The position numbers were made by a program, and so were the translations under genes. The notes under the pieces are model-generated. The model searched no databases, had not been told where the DNA came from, and saw only the letters and a program-made list of their open reading frames with translations. A stretch of DNA of 64,000 nt from Acinetobacter sp. ANC 4558 (GTDB lineage Bacteria; Pseudomonadota; Gammaproteobacteria; Pseudomonadales; Moraxellaceae), in the NCBI RefSeq assembly GCF_002135375.1, contig NZ_NEGH01000010.1, positions 62,001-126,000 on the forward strand, given 5' to 3'. Every line of letters starts with the position of its first letter. The first letter of the stretch is position 1. Below are positions 47,354 to 56,192 of the stretch, one piece after another.

Positions 47354-47917
47354 ATGAAGAAGTTAATTCCAGCATCAATTGCATTAGCACTTGTGATGAC
47401 AATGAGTGGTTGTGCGATTACACCAACTCAACCATTAACCTTTAATCAATTAGGTGAATTTTCTGCTTATCCTTTAAGTAAAGAATCTTTCCGAATTTCT
47501 TATAAAGCACGTGATAGTGTAAGTTATTCGCAAGCTCAAAATATTACTTTGGTCAAAGCGGCTCAAACTGCAGTTTTAAATGGTTATCAATATTTTACCA
47601 TTTTAAACGGTCCAACTACGGTAAATAGAAAGCCTCAATCTGAAGTTGTGTATCCAAATGCAGGATGGGGGGCTGGACCATGGGGTCCATGGGCTGGTTT
47701 TGGACCAGGATGGAGCGATCCTTTCTATGGTGTACCGCAAACGATTCGTACAGGTTCGGCTGAAATTGCTTACAATATTGAATGCTATCAAAATGAAAAA
47801 GATGCACCAGCAAAAGCCTATGATGCACGTTTAATTTTACAATCAATTGGTTCACAGTATGGTGTAACACCAACGGGTCAAGTGTTAACGCCTCAACCAC
47901 AAGTTGCAAATAAATAA
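47354..47917 (+). CDS. Lipoprotein with Gly/Trp/Pro-rich segment
   Basis: A 187-residue protein with a lipoprotein signal (lipobox MSGC, Cys20). It resembles the small CC0125/CC1285-type lipoproteins: a SYSQAQNITLVKAAQTAVLNGYQYFTIL core with a YNI strand after it. A low-complexity stretch of Gly, Trp and Pro at residues 99-127 lies before IRTGSAEIAYNIECY. The function is unknown. It has its own AT-rich upstream region with a GCGAGGAAAA ribosome site, and a perfect terminator follows, so it is monocistronic. Confidence 0.75.
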   Translation: MKKLIPASIALALVMTMSGCAITPTQPLTFNQLGEFSAYPLSKESFRISYKARDSVSYSQAQNITLVKAAQTAVLNGYQYFTILNGPTTVNRKPQSEVVYPNAGWGAGPWGPWAGFGPGWSDPFYGVPQTIRTGSAEIAYNIECYQNEKDAPAKAYDARLILQSIGSQYGVTPTGQVLTPQPQVANK

Positions 47918-47936
47918 TTTTTTACCTATGTGGAAG

Positions 47937-47967
47937 AAACATCACCTGTGGGTGATGTTTTTTTATG
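47937..47967 (+). terminator. Intrinsic terminator after the lipoprotein gene
   Basis: Perfect 10-bp stem (AAACATCACC 47937-47946, GGTGATGTTT 47951-47960) with TGTG loop, then a T-run. Confidence 0.92.
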
Positions 47968-48008
47968 TATAAATAAGATTGTTATTGAGTGAGAAATAAG
48001 ATAGGTAA

Positions 48009-48040
48009 TAAAAAAACTCAAGTCATAATGCTTGAGTCTT
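48009..48040 (-). terminator. Terminator of the tRNA-Glu operon
   Basis: On the minus strand the stem GACTCAAG/CTTGAGT (48016-48022 with 48031-48037) is followed by a run of T (the A-run at 48010-48016). It ends the transcript of the three tRNA genes. Confidence 0.82.
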
Positions 48041-48071
48041 TTCATTAATCAATATTAAATTGATCTAAATA

Positions 48072-48147
48072 TGGCGTCCCTACGGGGATTCGAACCCCGG
48101 TTACCGCCGTGAAAGGGCGATGTCCTAGGCCTCTAGACGATAGGGAC
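48072..48147 (-). tRNA. tRNA-Glu (UUC), copy 3
   Basis: A 76-nt tRNA on the minus strand with encoded CCA. It starts GTCCCTATCGTCTAGAGGCC and has anticodon TTC in the CCCTTTCACGG loop and T-arm GGTTCGAATCC. It is identical to the two upstream copies and lies farthest from the promoter. Confidence 0.97.
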
Positions 48148-48185
48148 AAAAGAAGTAATGTATTTTAAAACCATCTTATATTAAA

Positions 48186-48261
48186 TGGCGTCCCTACGGG
48201 GATTCGAACCCCGGTTACCGCCGTGAAAGGGCGATGTCCTAGGCCTCTAGACGATAGGGAC
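48186..48261 (-). tRNA. tRNA-Glu (UUC), copy 2
   Basis: Identical 76-nt tRNA with anticodon TTC and encoded CCA. Spacers are 38 nt to the downstream copy and 25 nt to the upstream copy, and they differ in sequence, so only the tRNA units are repeated. Confidence 0.97.
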
Positions 48262-48286
48262 TTAATAAAAAATTACTTCTGAAAAT

Positions 48287-48362
48287 TGGCGTCCCTACGG
48301 GGATTCGAACCCCGGTTACCGCCGTGAAAGGGCGATGTCCTAGGCCTCTAGACGATAGGGAC
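48287..48362 (-). tRNA. tRNA-Glu (UUC), copy 1
   Basis: First of three identical tRNA-Glu genes in the transcript. The promoter with consensus-like boxes lies 18 nt upstream. Anticodon TTC, encoded CCA. Confidence 0.97.
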
Positions 48363-48379
48363 GTTTCAGAGGTGGGCGT

Positions 48380-48408
48380 ATATTAGGGCGAAAATGAGAG
48401 GGTGTCAA
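48380..48408 (-). promoter_or_regulatory. Sigma-70 promoter of the tRNA-Glu operon
   Basis: On the minus strand TTGACA (48403-48408) and TAATAT (48380-48385) are separated by 17 nt. Downstream of the -10 the sequence is GC-rich (ACGCCCACC), like the discriminator of stringently controlled tRNA promoters. Confidence 0.88.
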
Positions 48409-48705
48409 ACGCTTTTCAGCAAAAAAAACAGACTTAGGAAACGTTTGCATAAAAATAAAACAAATCATGCTTTTTGGTATAAAAATAAAGCAGTATATTG
48501 ATTAAAATAGAAGTTTTAAGAGATTTATCTTATGATGTTATTTATTACATGAATGGATTTGAAAAAATAATTTAAGCGAATTAGAAATGAAGTTGATTCA
48601 GTAATGCATTTATCAATAAAATATGTTAACACTTCATTGCATTTTTATACTTTATTCAATGGTATATTGGCAATTTAAAACCACAAAAATAGACGAGGAA
48701 GAATA

Positions 48706-50160
48706 TTGAAAGGTTGGATAATCGCTTGTGGTTTAGGTTTATTGGCATCGTCATCAACTTTTGCGCAAACTACGAATACAACAAATCCTTTTTCTTATGT
48801 TCCAAAATTTGAAGTTCCTGAAATAGGGAGCGGCATTGGTTTCTTGGATAAACAACGAGAAGCGCAAATTGGTGCACAGGTTTATCGGCAAGTTTATCGC
48901 GTAATGCCAGTGATTCAAGATCCTTGGTTGGAAGATCAATTATTTTCGACTTTTTCTCAGTTATTAACTCAAACACAATTAGGGAAACCCATTGGGTTAT
49001 TATTGATTAATGATAAGCAAATTAATGCATTTGCAGTACCTGGTGGATTATTTGCATTAAATGCTGGATTAATTACGCATGCACGTAATTTAGATGAAGT
49101 GGTCGGGGTGATGGCACATGAGGTTGCTCACGTCTCACAGCGACACTACAGTCGCTCTCAGGAAGCTTTTAAAGGGCAAGGTTTACTTGCTTTGGCTGGG
49201 ATTGTTGTTGGTGCATTAATCGCGACTCAAGGTGGGGGGGATGCAGGTGCAGCAGTGATGCTCGGTTCACAAGCGGCTTTAATGGATAAACAACTTAATT
49301 ATAGTCGAAATCAAGAGCGTGAAGCAGACAGAATTGGTATGCAGTACATGTACGCGCTGGGCTATAACCCACAAAGTATGGCAGATTTTTTTGAAGTGAT
49401 GCATCGTGAATCAAGTCGTGTTAGTTTTTTACCAGACTTTTGGTTGACACATCCTCTAACGTCAGAACGTATGAGTGAAGCAAGACTTAGAGCAAATCAA
49501 TTGCCGAAAATTCATAAGCCAACTAATCAAGAAGATTTTGATATATTAAAGCTATATACCTCGGTTTTATCTAATCAAGCAACAGAACAGCAATTATTAT
49601 CGGTTGCACAACAAAATAGTTTTGCAGGAAAAATTGCTTTATCGACTTATTATTTGAAGTCTGGTGATTATGTAAAGTCTCAGCAAGCACTGAATGATGC
49701 AATGTCACAAGGAAAAAAACATAACTTAATTCCACTCGTGCAAACTGATATTTATTTAGGGCAAAATCGCCCAGATTTAGCCTTAAGCACGATTCAATCT
49801 ATTGCAAAAGTAACACCTGAAAATAGAGCGCTTAATTATAAGTTAGCGGAAGTTTATATTCGTCTGAATCAACCACTAGAAGCACAAAATATTGTGCAGA
49901 AGTTTGTGCAGAAAAACCCACAAGATGTACAAGGGTGGGAGTTAATGCAATATGCTGCAAATACAGATAAGTCTAATCCTTTACATGCTGTAAATGTACT
50001 TAGATACAGAGCAGAAGCCCAATTTTGGTCTGGTTGGGAGCAAGAGGCGGTTAAATCATTATTGCAAGCACAGCGTATTAGTAAAGACAATAAATCTATG
50101 GCTGCAACCTTGAAGAAGCGTATTGCTGAAATGCAAGGAGATATTACGGCAAAGGTCTAG
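48706..50160 (+). CDS. bepA: Periplasmic M48 metalloprotease BepA-like
   Basis: A 484-residue zinc protease and chaperone for outer-membrane proteins such as LptD. It has a signal peptide (ending FAQ, about residue 20), a metalloprotease domain with HEVAH at residues 138-142 and a later EREADRIGMQYM with the third zinc ligand, and a C-terminal TPR region from about residue 300. The start is a TTG with GAGGAAG upstream; the signal peptide begins right after it, supporting this start. It is monocistronic. Confidence 0.9.
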   Translation: MKGWIIACGLGLLASSSTFAQTTNTTNPFSYVPKFEVPEIGSGIGFLDKQREAQIGAQVYRQVYRVMPVIQDPWLEDQLFSTFSQLLTQTQLGKPIGLLLINDKQINAFAVPGGLFALNAGLITHARNLDEVVGVMAHEVAHVSQRHYSRSQEAFKGQGLLALAGIVVGALIATQGGGDAGAAVMLGSQAALMDKQLNYSRNQEREADRIGMQYMYALGYNPQSMADFFEVMHRESSRVSFLPDFWLTHPLTSERMSEARLRANQLPKIHKPTNQEDFDILKLYTSVLSNQATEQQLLSVAQQNSFAGKIALSTYYLKSGDYVKSQQALNDAMSQGKKHNLIPLVQTDIYLGQNRPDLALSTIQSIAKVTPENRALNYKLAEVYIRLNQPLEAQNIVQKFVQKNPQDVQGWELMQYAANTDKSNPLHAVNVLRYRAEAQFWSGWEQEAVKSLLQAQRISKDNKSMAATLKKRIAEMQGDITAKV

Positions 50161-50403
50161 ATCAAATATTTTTATATATCATTCAAAGTATGGGTATTTT
50201 TCAGAAGTTCAAGTTATTGATCTCGAAGAGATTTACTCAAGACTATATGATTAAGATTGAACGTAATGAATGGATTTATTTAGAATCCATGGTGATTTGA
50301 ATACATTGAAGAGAAATCGATTTTTATTGATGAATAAAATTTAGTTTACCGAGACGATTGAACTGCTTTTATGGCAGTTCAACGTAATAGGAGCTGAAGA
50401 TTA

Positions 50404-50850
50404 TTAAGCGAGTTTTGCTTTAATTTTAGCAGAAACTTGAGCAGGATCGGCGCGCCCGGCTATGAGCGGACGCAGAGAGTTCATCACCTTACCCATATCT
50501 TTCATGCTAGTAGCTTCTTGCGCAGTAATTGTTTGCGCAATGATGGAATCAAGTTCTTCCTCAGTCATAGCTTCTGGTAGAAATTGAGATAACACCTCAA
50601 CCTCGGCTTGTTCCTTACTAGCTAAATCTTCTCGACCAGCACCTTCGAAGGCTTTGATCGATTCTTTACGTTGTTTAATTTGCTTTTCAATGACCGCAAG
50701 AACTTGTTGATCGTTAAGTTCAATACGATCATCGACTTCAATTTGCTTAATTGCTGCTTGCAGACCACGTATGACCGTTAACTTATTCATTTCTTTAGCA
50801 CGCATTGTTGCTTTTAAAACTTCAGTTATTTGGTTTTTTAAAGTCGTCAT
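50404..50850 (-). CDS. yqeY: GatB/YqeY domain protein
   Basis: A 148-residue protein of the YqeY family, related to the tail domain of GatB. It has EVLKATMRAKEMNKLTVIRGLQAAIKQIEVD at the start, KEQAEVEVLSQFLPEAMTEEELDSII in the middle and GKVMNSLRPLIAGRADPAQVSAKIKAKL at the end. The function is not established; a role with charged tRNA is inferred from the GatB relation. It lies 33 nt after rpsU and is probably co-transcribed. Confidence 0.92.
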   Translation of the reverse strand: MTTLKNQITEVLKATMRAKEMNKLTVIRGLQAAIKQIEVDDRIELNDQQVLAVIEKQIKQRKESIKAFEGAGREDLASKEQAEVEVLSQFLPEAMTEEELDSIIAQTITAQEATSMKDMGKVMNSLRPLIAGRADPAQVSAKIKAKLA

Positions 50851-50883
50851 TATTTATTCCAAGCAGTCAATCACAAATTAATT

Positions 50884-51099
50884 TTAGTAAAGACGTGTAG
50901 TACGAACTGATTCGCGAGCCAATTTCTTTTGGTAACGTTTTACAGCAGCAGCTTTTTTACGTTTACGTTCTTGAGTTGGCTTTTCATAGAATTCACGTTT
51001 ACGAACGTCAGCTAAAACACCCGCTTTTTCGCAAGAACGTTTAAAACGACGGATAGCTACGTCTACTGGTTCGCCTTCTTTCAATTTAACTTGTGGCAT
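50884..51099 (-). CDS. rpsU: 30S ribosomal protein bS21
   Basis: A 71-residue basic protein identical in plan to bS21: [41 protein letters not shown], then a Lys/Arg-rich C-terminus. It binds the 30S platform near the anti-Shine-Dalgarno. TGAGGA is the ribosome site. It is divergent from tsaD with promoters facing away, the same arrangement as in E. coli. Confidence 0.96.
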
Positions 51100-51168
51100 G
51101 AAGAATCCTCATTAAGTTATGGATAAGATCTCAGGCAAAATTACCTGTGATCACAAGTGAAGGTCAGT

Positions 51169-51197
51169 ATTTTACTCATTTACATCTCATATCACAA
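51169..51197 (-). promoter_or_regulatory. rpsU promoter
   Basis: On the minus strand TTGTGA (51192-51197) and TAAAAT (51169-51174) are 17 nt apart, 70 nt upstream of rpsU. It overlaps the tsaD promoter on the other strand. Confidence 0.6.
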
Positions 51198-51206
51198 GTC
51201 TATAAT
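51179..51206 (+). promoter_or_regulatory. tsaD promoter
   Basis: TTTACA (51179-51184) and a perfect TATAAT (51201-51206) are 16 nt apart, 40 nt before tsaD. It shares DNA with the divergent rpsU promoter, so the two may compete for RNA polymerase. Confidence 0.65.
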
Positions 51207-51245
51207 AGCAACTGCATAAAATTGAGATAGGTTATAGGCAGTTTA

Positions 51246-52271
51246 ATGATCGTTTTGGGCTTGGAAACTTCGTGTGATGAGACAGGACTTGCACTGTATG
51301 ATAGTGAGCAAGGCTTACGCGGACAGGTATTGTATAGCCAAATTAAACTGCATGCAGAATATGGGGGGGTTGTCCCAGAGCTTGCTTCTAGAGATCATGT
51401 GAGAAAATTAATTCCGTTGATTAATCAGTTACTTGAGGAAAGTCAGGTTGCAAAATCAGAAATTGATGCGATTGCTTATACTCGAGGGCCAGGTTTAATG
51501 GGGGCATTAATGACAGGTGCTTTATTTGGTCGTACTTTGGCATTTGCTTTAAATAAGCCTGCGATTGGTGTGCATCATATGGAAGGTCATATGTTGGCAC
51601 CATTATTATCTGAAAAACCACCAGAATTTCCTTTTGTGGCACTTTTAGTGTCTGGTGGACATACGCAATTGATGGCAGCATATGGCATTGGTCAATATGA
51701 ATTACTGGGTGAGTCGATTGATGATGCTGCTGGTGAAGCTTTTGATAAAGTTGCGAAAATGATGGGTTTACCATATCCAGGTGGCCCGAATATTTCAAAA
51801 CTTGCTGACCAAGGCGATATAAATGCATTTGAATTTCCACGCCCTATGCTTCATAGAGGCCTAGATTTTTCATTTAGTGGTTTAAAAACGGCTGTATCCG
51901 TAGAAATGAAAAAATTAGGTGATGAAAATAGAGATGCAGATATTGCAGCAAGTTTCCAAGAAGCCATTGTAGATACATTAGTAAAAAAATCTGTCAAAGC
52001 ATTAAAGCAAACAGGCCTAAAACGTTTAGTGATTGCAGGTGGTGTGAGTGCGAACAAGCGTTTACGTGAACGTTTAGAAGCAGATCTCACTAAAATTCGT
52101 GCTCAAGTTTATTATGCAGAGCCAGCACTTTGCACGGATAATGGTGCAATGATTGCATTTGCAGGTTATCAACGCTTAAAAGCTGGACAACATGATGGAT
52201 TGGCAGTTACGACAACACCACGTTGGCCAATGACCGAACTGAGTTCTCCAACTGAAATAGCCGTAGAATAA
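51246..52271 (+). CDS. tsaD: tRNA N6-threonylcarbamoyladenosine synthase subunit TsaD
   Basis: TsaD transfers the threonylcarbamoyl group to A37 of tRNAs reading ANN codons, with TsaB, TsaE and TsaC. The 341-residue protein has the family start [31 protein letters not shown], the metal-binding [20 protein letters not shown], and the ASKH/actin-fold SGLKTAV. It is essential in most bacteria. The start has ATAGGC upstream, and a strong terminator follows. Confidence 0.96.
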   Translation: MIVLGLETSCDETGLALYDSEQGLRGQVLYSQIKLHAEYGGVVPELASRDHVRKLIPLINQLLEESQVAKSEIDAIAYTRGPGLMGALMTGALFGRTLAFALNKPAIGVHHMEGHMLAPLLSEKPPEFPFVALLVSGGHTQLMAAYGIGQYELLGESIDDAAGEAFDKVAKMMGLPYPGGPNISKLADQGDINAFEFPRPMLHRGLDFSFSGLKTAVSVEMKKLGDENRDADIAASFQEAIVDTLVKKSVKALKQTGLKRLVIAGGVSANKRLRERLEADLTKIRAQVYYAEPALCTDNGAMIAFAGYQRLKAGQHDGLAVTTTPRWPMTELSSPTEIAVE

Positions 52272-52281
52272 AATATTCATG

Positions 52282-52317
52282 AAATAAAAAGAACCCAATA
52301 GAGGGTTCTTTTTATTT
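52282..52317. terminator. Bidirectional terminator between tsaD and the Lrp-like gene
   Basis: Perfect 15-bp stem (52282-52296 with 52303-52317, core AAAGAACCC/GGGTTCTTT) with 6-nt loop and A/T-rich flanks on both sides. It serves both convergent genes. Confidence 0.92.
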
Positions 52318-52330
52318 GAAATAGCCGTTT

Positions 52331-53296
52331 TTAATTCTGAAGATAAAATTGTGCATGACCGACTTTTCGCATAAAGCCTGCACGTTTTAATGCCAAAGTT
52401 ACCATGTTGGTATTACAAGATTGAATACCTTCAAAATTACCTAAATCTTCTGTAATAAGCTTCCATAAGTCACTTAAATCTTGGCATAAAACATGCCAAA
52501 AGAATTGGGAGTCTCCACTGATTCCAAATAAACAGCGTGTGTTTTTTAATTCAGACAAAGTTTTTGCAATTCGATTGGCAGCTTCTGGACGTGCTTTAAT
52601 GAGAATAATTGCTTCAGATTTAAAACCCATTAAACTTGGTTCAAAGTCAATTCGAATATTAAAAATTCCTTCTTCAAGTAGATCACTTAAAAGCTTTTGC
52701 GTTTTATGTTCACTTAGTTCGACTTGCTCAGCCAAACTTTTGATGGATGAACGGCCATCAAGTGATAAAAGATGAATAAGCTGTAATTCCGTTTCTGTTA
52801 AAGCTCGAATTTCATTTATTTTTTGCCCAGTAGCATCTACAACTTTAGGTTTGCTGGCCCAGGTAAAAGGCTTTAATACTGCTTGTGTTTCTACAGTTTT
52901 AATATCTGGAATTTGTGTCACAAAATCGTGCATCCAGATGGAAAGATCAGCTGGTTTTTCTAAACCGATTTCTAAGAAGATATCTGCAAGTCCTGTGGTT
53001 AAAAATACAATACGAACTTCAGGTCGCTGTGCAAAAAATTGAGCAATTTCTTTTTCTTTGCCAAATTTCACACTAATCCAAACATGAACTGTATACCCTT
53101 TGTTGGTAACAATTGGATTAAGTTCAACAGAAGTACGAATCACTTGATCGTCAAATAATTTACTTATTCGTCGAGAAAGTTTTTTTTCTGGAACGTCACT
53201 GATTAAACTTAATTCTCGCCACGATCCTCGTGGATTGGCAATTAAGGCATTAATGCAGGCGATATCGATATCATCGAGATTAAAAGTTTCACTCAT
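52331..53296 (-). CDS. Tandem Lrp/AsnC-family regulator
   Basis: The 321-residue protein contains two Lrp/AsnC units. Unit 1 spans residues 1-150: the helix-turn-helix DIACINALIANPRGSWRELSLISDVPEKKLSRRI and then a RAM-type ligand domain. Unit 2 spans about 165-315, with ELQLIHLLSLDGRSSIKSLAEQVELSEHKTQKLL as the second HTH, followed by a second ligand domain. Most Lrp members are about 150-165 residues, so this is a fused dimer. It is divergent from an MFS transporter and amidase across 97 nt that hold three direct repeats. The likely role is control of that pair, and the effector is an amino acid or amide. Confidence 0.85.
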   Translation of the reverse strand: MSETFNLDDIDIACINALIANPRGSWRELSLISDVPEKKLSRRISKLFDDQVIRTSVELNPIVTNKGYTVHVWISVKFGKEKEIAQFFAQRPEVRIVFLTTGLADIFLEIGLEKPADLSIWMHDFVTQIPDIKTVETQAVLKPFTWASKPKVVDATGQKINEIRALTETELQLIHLLSLDGRSSIKSLAEQVELSEHKTQKLLSDLLEEGIFNIRIDFEPSLMGFKSEAIILIKARPEAANRIAKTLSELKNTRCLFGISGDSQFFWHVLCQDLSDLWKLITEDLGNFEGIQSCNTNMVTLALKRAGFMRKVGHAQFYLQN

Positions 53297-53308
53297 AAAG
53301 GTTGACTT

Positions 53309-53383
53309 GTCTAAAAACTAAATATAATCTTATTTTAAGTCTAGAAACTAAAATACATTGTGTATTTATGTCTAAATATTAAA
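53309..53383. promoter_or_regulatory. Three direct repeats, candidate Lrp-type operators
   Basis: GTCTAAAAACTAAA (53309-53322), GTCTAGAAACTAAA (53339-53352) and GTCTAAATATTAAA (53370-53383) occur in the same orientation with 30 and 31 nt spacing. This is close to three helical turns, so all lie on one face of the DNA. They fill the gap between the tandem Lrp-like regulator and the transporter gene, which makes that protein the likely binder. Binding is an inference. Confidence 0.6.
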
Positions 53384-53393
53384 TGAGACGCTT

Positions 53394-54689
53394 ATGGATG
53401 AGTATAAAATGCAAAAAATAGCTTCCACCCCTAGAAATGTATCACAAAAGAAAGTCATTCTTGCAGGAACTGTAGGAAATGCAGTCGAATGGTTTGATTG
53501 GACAATATATGCAACTTTTGCAGTATTTTTTGCCAAACAGTTTTTCCCATCAGAAGATCCAACAGCTTCATTACTTGCAACGTTTGCAATATTTGCAGTT
53601 GGTTTTTTTATGCGCCCTTTGGGTGGTGTTGTGCTTGGGATATTTTCTGATCGTTTCGGCAGAAAAGCAGCACTGGCGGCAACGATTATTATGATGGCGG
53701 GCGGATCATTAATGATTGGTCTTTCTCCAACTTATGAAACGATTGGAATTTTTGCACCAATTATTCTGGTATTAGCACGATTATTACAAGGTTTATCTTT
53801 AGGTGGCGAGTTTGCTTCAGCAGCGACTTACTTATCTGAAATGGCGCCTAAAAATAAGCGTGGTTTTTATTCTAGTTTCATGTTTTTTAGTTCTGCAATT
53901 GGTATTTTACTCGCATCTAGCTTGGCATGGGCACTGACTACGATTTTGAGTGAAACTCAAATGAGTGAGTATGGTTGGAGAATTCCATTTATTCTTGGTG
54001 CTATTGGTGGTTTGGTTGGAATGTGGATTCGTAAGTCTGTTCCAGACAGCGAAATGACCCATCAAAAAGAAAAAGTGAAAAATCCACTGGCTGTATTGAT
54101 AAAGAAACATCCAAAAGAAACGTTACGTATTGTCGGTATTTCAATTCTAACAACCTTCGCATTTTATATTTTTGTGGTGTATGTCCCGACCTATGCAATT
54201 AAAGTTTTAGGTGCAGATCCAAAAACGACCTTTGCGGCAAATACGATCGGGTTGATTATTTTCATGTTATGTCAGCCTTTATTTGGTTGGTGTTCAGATA
54301 AATTTGGTCGTAAACCACAACTGATTGTATTTGCTTTAGGTTATTTGATCTTTTTCTACCCAGTTATTAAGTGGATGGATGGTTCATTTACATCAATATT
54401 ATTGGTTGAAATGTTTGGTTTAATTTTATACGCACTTTATACCTCAATTGGCCCTGCTGTAATGTCGGAACAATTTCCAACAGAAGTCCGTGCAGTCGGT
54501 ATTGGTGCTCCATATAACTTAATGGTAGCGCTGTTAGGCGGAACAACACCATATGTATTGACATGGCTTCAAAGCATAGGTAAGCAAGACTATTTCTATT
54601 TCATGGTGTTAGTCGGTGCGGTGATTACCTTAATTACATTTATCAAGATGCCTGAAACGGCTGGGAAAGGATTGGAAGATATAAAATGA
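53394..54689 (+). CDS. MFS transporter of the metabolite:H+ symporter family
   Basis: A 431-residue MFS protein with 12 helices. It has the MHS-type features AVEWFDWTIYATFAVFF, RPLGGVVLGIFSDRFGRKAALAATI and LARLLQGLSLGGEFASAATYLSEMAP. These carriers move small organic acids, betaines or amino-acid-like compounds with protons. It overlaps the amidase gene by 4 nt and lies downstream of repeats that may bind the regulator, so it probably imports the amidase substrate. A second in-frame ATG at 53409 is possible. Confidence 0.88.
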   Translation: MDEYKMQKIASTPRNVSQKKVILAGTVGNAVEWFDWTIYATFAVFFAKQFFPSEDPTASLLATFAIFAVGFFMRPLGGVVLGIFSDRFGRKAALAATIIMMAGGSLMIGLSPTYETIGIFAPIILVLARLLQGLSLGGEFASAATYLSEMAPKNKRGFYSSFMFFSSAIGILLASSLAWALTTILSETQMSEYGWRIPFILGAIGGLVGMWIRKSVPDSEMTHQKEKVKNPLAVLIKKHPKETLRIVGISILTTFAFYIFVVYVPTYAIKVLGADPKTTFAANTIGLIIFMLCQPLFGWCSDKFGRKPQLIVFALGYLIFFYPVIKWMDGSFTSILLVEMFGLILYALYTSIGPAVMSEQFPTEVRAVGIGAPYNLMVALLGGTTPYVLTWLQSIGKQDYFYFMVLVGAVITLITFIKMPETAGKGLEDIK

Positions 54690-56035
54690 ATATAATGAAC
54701 TTATCTGCGCTTGAAATTGCACAAAAAATTGCAAATAAAGAGATAACTTCAGTTGATGTTGTACAATTTTATATTGATCGAATTCATGCATTGAGTCATT
54801 TGAATAGTATTTCTGAACTTTTTGAAACTGAGGCACTAGAACAAGCTCGACAAAAAGACCTCCAGATGGAATCTGGTATTTGTTTGAGCCCTTTTCATGG
54901 AATTCCTATTTTATTGAAAGATAATTTGGATGTGAAAGGGCACATCACACATGCAGGAACCGTATATTTAAATGATATTGCACAACAAAGCTGTGAACTT
55001 GTTCTGCAATTAGAGTGCTTAGGATTTGTCATTTTAGGGAAAACTAAAATGACAGAACTCGCATTTGGATTATCTGGACAAAATCCAATGCAAGGCACAC
55101 CAATGAATCCATGGTCAGCGCAACAATTATCGCCAGGAGGTTCTTCTTCTGGTTCTGCTGTAGCTGTTGCAGCGGGCTTAAGTCCGCTTGCAATTGGTGG
55201 TGATACAGGTGGATCGATTCGAACACCTGCAGCGTTGAATGGCATTTTTGGATTTAAGCCATCCAGTCATAAAATTGCCGATCAAGGTGCGGTACCACTA
55301 TCTGCATCTTTAGATACACTTGGTCCATTCTCACGCTTTGCAGAAGATATCACGGTACTTTATCAACTGTTAAGTGCAAGCTCATGTGAATCTGAGCAGG
55401 AAACTGATGTAATTTATTACTTAGATGAGGCTTCATTTCCTTTCCCACTTGAAGCACAAATCTTAGCAATTTGGAGAAATTTTTTACATCGATTGGAAGT
55501 ACAAGGATTTAAATTACTGCCATGGGCAGTTCCAAAAAGTTTTGATTTTCAGGATTTATCCGATCGTACTTCAGATATTATTGCCTATGAAAGCTATTTA
55601 TATCACGGAGAAAAAGCAGAAGACCTGCAAGCCACCATGTGGGAATTGGTACGTCAGCGTGTTTTGAGAGGTAAAGAGATCAGTCAAAGAGACTATGAAA
55701 CATTGATTCAAGAGCGTGAAAAATTTCAACTGTTATTTAAACAGTCCCTGCATGGGCGAAGCCTATTATTTCCAGTCAGTCCATTTTTTGCACTTGTTTC
55801 GAGTCAAGAAGATACAGAGTTTACGCATGTTGGTGAGTATACTCGACCTTTTAATTATTTAGATGCACCCAGCTATGCTTTTCCTGTGGGTTCCAGTCAA
55901 GTCGGTTTGCCTATGGGTTTACAGCTTGTTTCTCATCAAGGGAATGATTGTGCCGTGGTTAATACAGTGCAAAAAATTGCACAGTCTATGACTATTCAAG
56001 CACCTGTTGCACCACTGTGTATTCATGAAGTTTGA
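54686..56035 (+). CDS. Amidase-signature family hydrolase
   Basis: A 449-residue amidase of the GatA/amidase signature family. ILLKDNLDVKG holds the catalytic lysine. PGGSSSGSAVAVAAG and GGDTGGSIRTPAALNGIFGFKPS carry the cis-serine and the nucleophile serine. The rest follows the family fold with a shortened C-terminal region. It is not a GatA subunit, as no gatB or gatC is near. Co-transcription with the MFS gene (4-nt overlap) and the divergent Lrp-like regulator suggest use of an exogenous amide as carbon or nitrogen source. Substrate unknown. Confidence 0.88.
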   Translation: MNIMNLSALEIAQKIANKEITSVDVVQFYIDRIHALSHLNSISELFETEALEQARQKDLQMESGICLSPFHGIPILLKDNLDVKGHITHAGTVYLNDIAQQSCELVLQLECLGFVILGKTKMTELAFGLSGQNPMQGTPMNPWSAQQLSPGGSSSGSAVAVAAGLSPLAIGGDTGGSIRTPAALNGIFGFKPSSHKIADQGAVPLSASLDTLGPFSRFAEDITVLYQLLSASSCESEQETDVIYYLDEASFPFPLEAQILAIWRNFLHRLEVQGFKLLPWAVPKSFDFQDLSDRTSDIIAYESYLYHGEKAEDLQATMWELVRQRVLRGKEISQRDYETLIQEREKFQLLFKQSLHGRSLLFPVSPFFALVSSQEDTEFTHVGEYTRPFNYLDAPSYAFPVGSSQVGLPMGLQLVSHQGNDCAVVNTVQKIAQSMTIQAPVAPLCIHEV

Positions 56036-56114
56036 AGGTAGGGATATCCAACTTGAAGTTCAACAAGTCATTTGCATGAAGATGTAATTTTAATTTGTTT
56101 GGCTTAATCGTTTA

Positions 56115-56150
56115 AAAAATGCGAAAGAACTCGAAGTCTTTCGCATTTTT
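56115..56150. terminator. Terminator after the amidase gene
   Basis: Perfect 14-bp stem (AAAAATGCGAAAGA 56115-56128, TCTTTCGCATTTTT 56137-56150) with an 8-nt loop. It may also serve the minus-strand gene at 56193. Confidence 0.92.
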
Positions 56151-56192
56151 AATTTAGATTTTAAATAATTAAAAGCCTAAAAATGAATGATA

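Noticed and set aside
48072-48362. CRISPR-like repeats with short spacers
   Set aside because: The three 76-nt repeats are complete tRNA-Glu genes with cloverleaf and CCA, not CRISPR repeats.
54895-55245. Antisense frame of 116 codons inside the amidase gene
   Set aside because: It lies opposite the Gly/Ser-rich amidase signature, has no ribosome site and matches no family.
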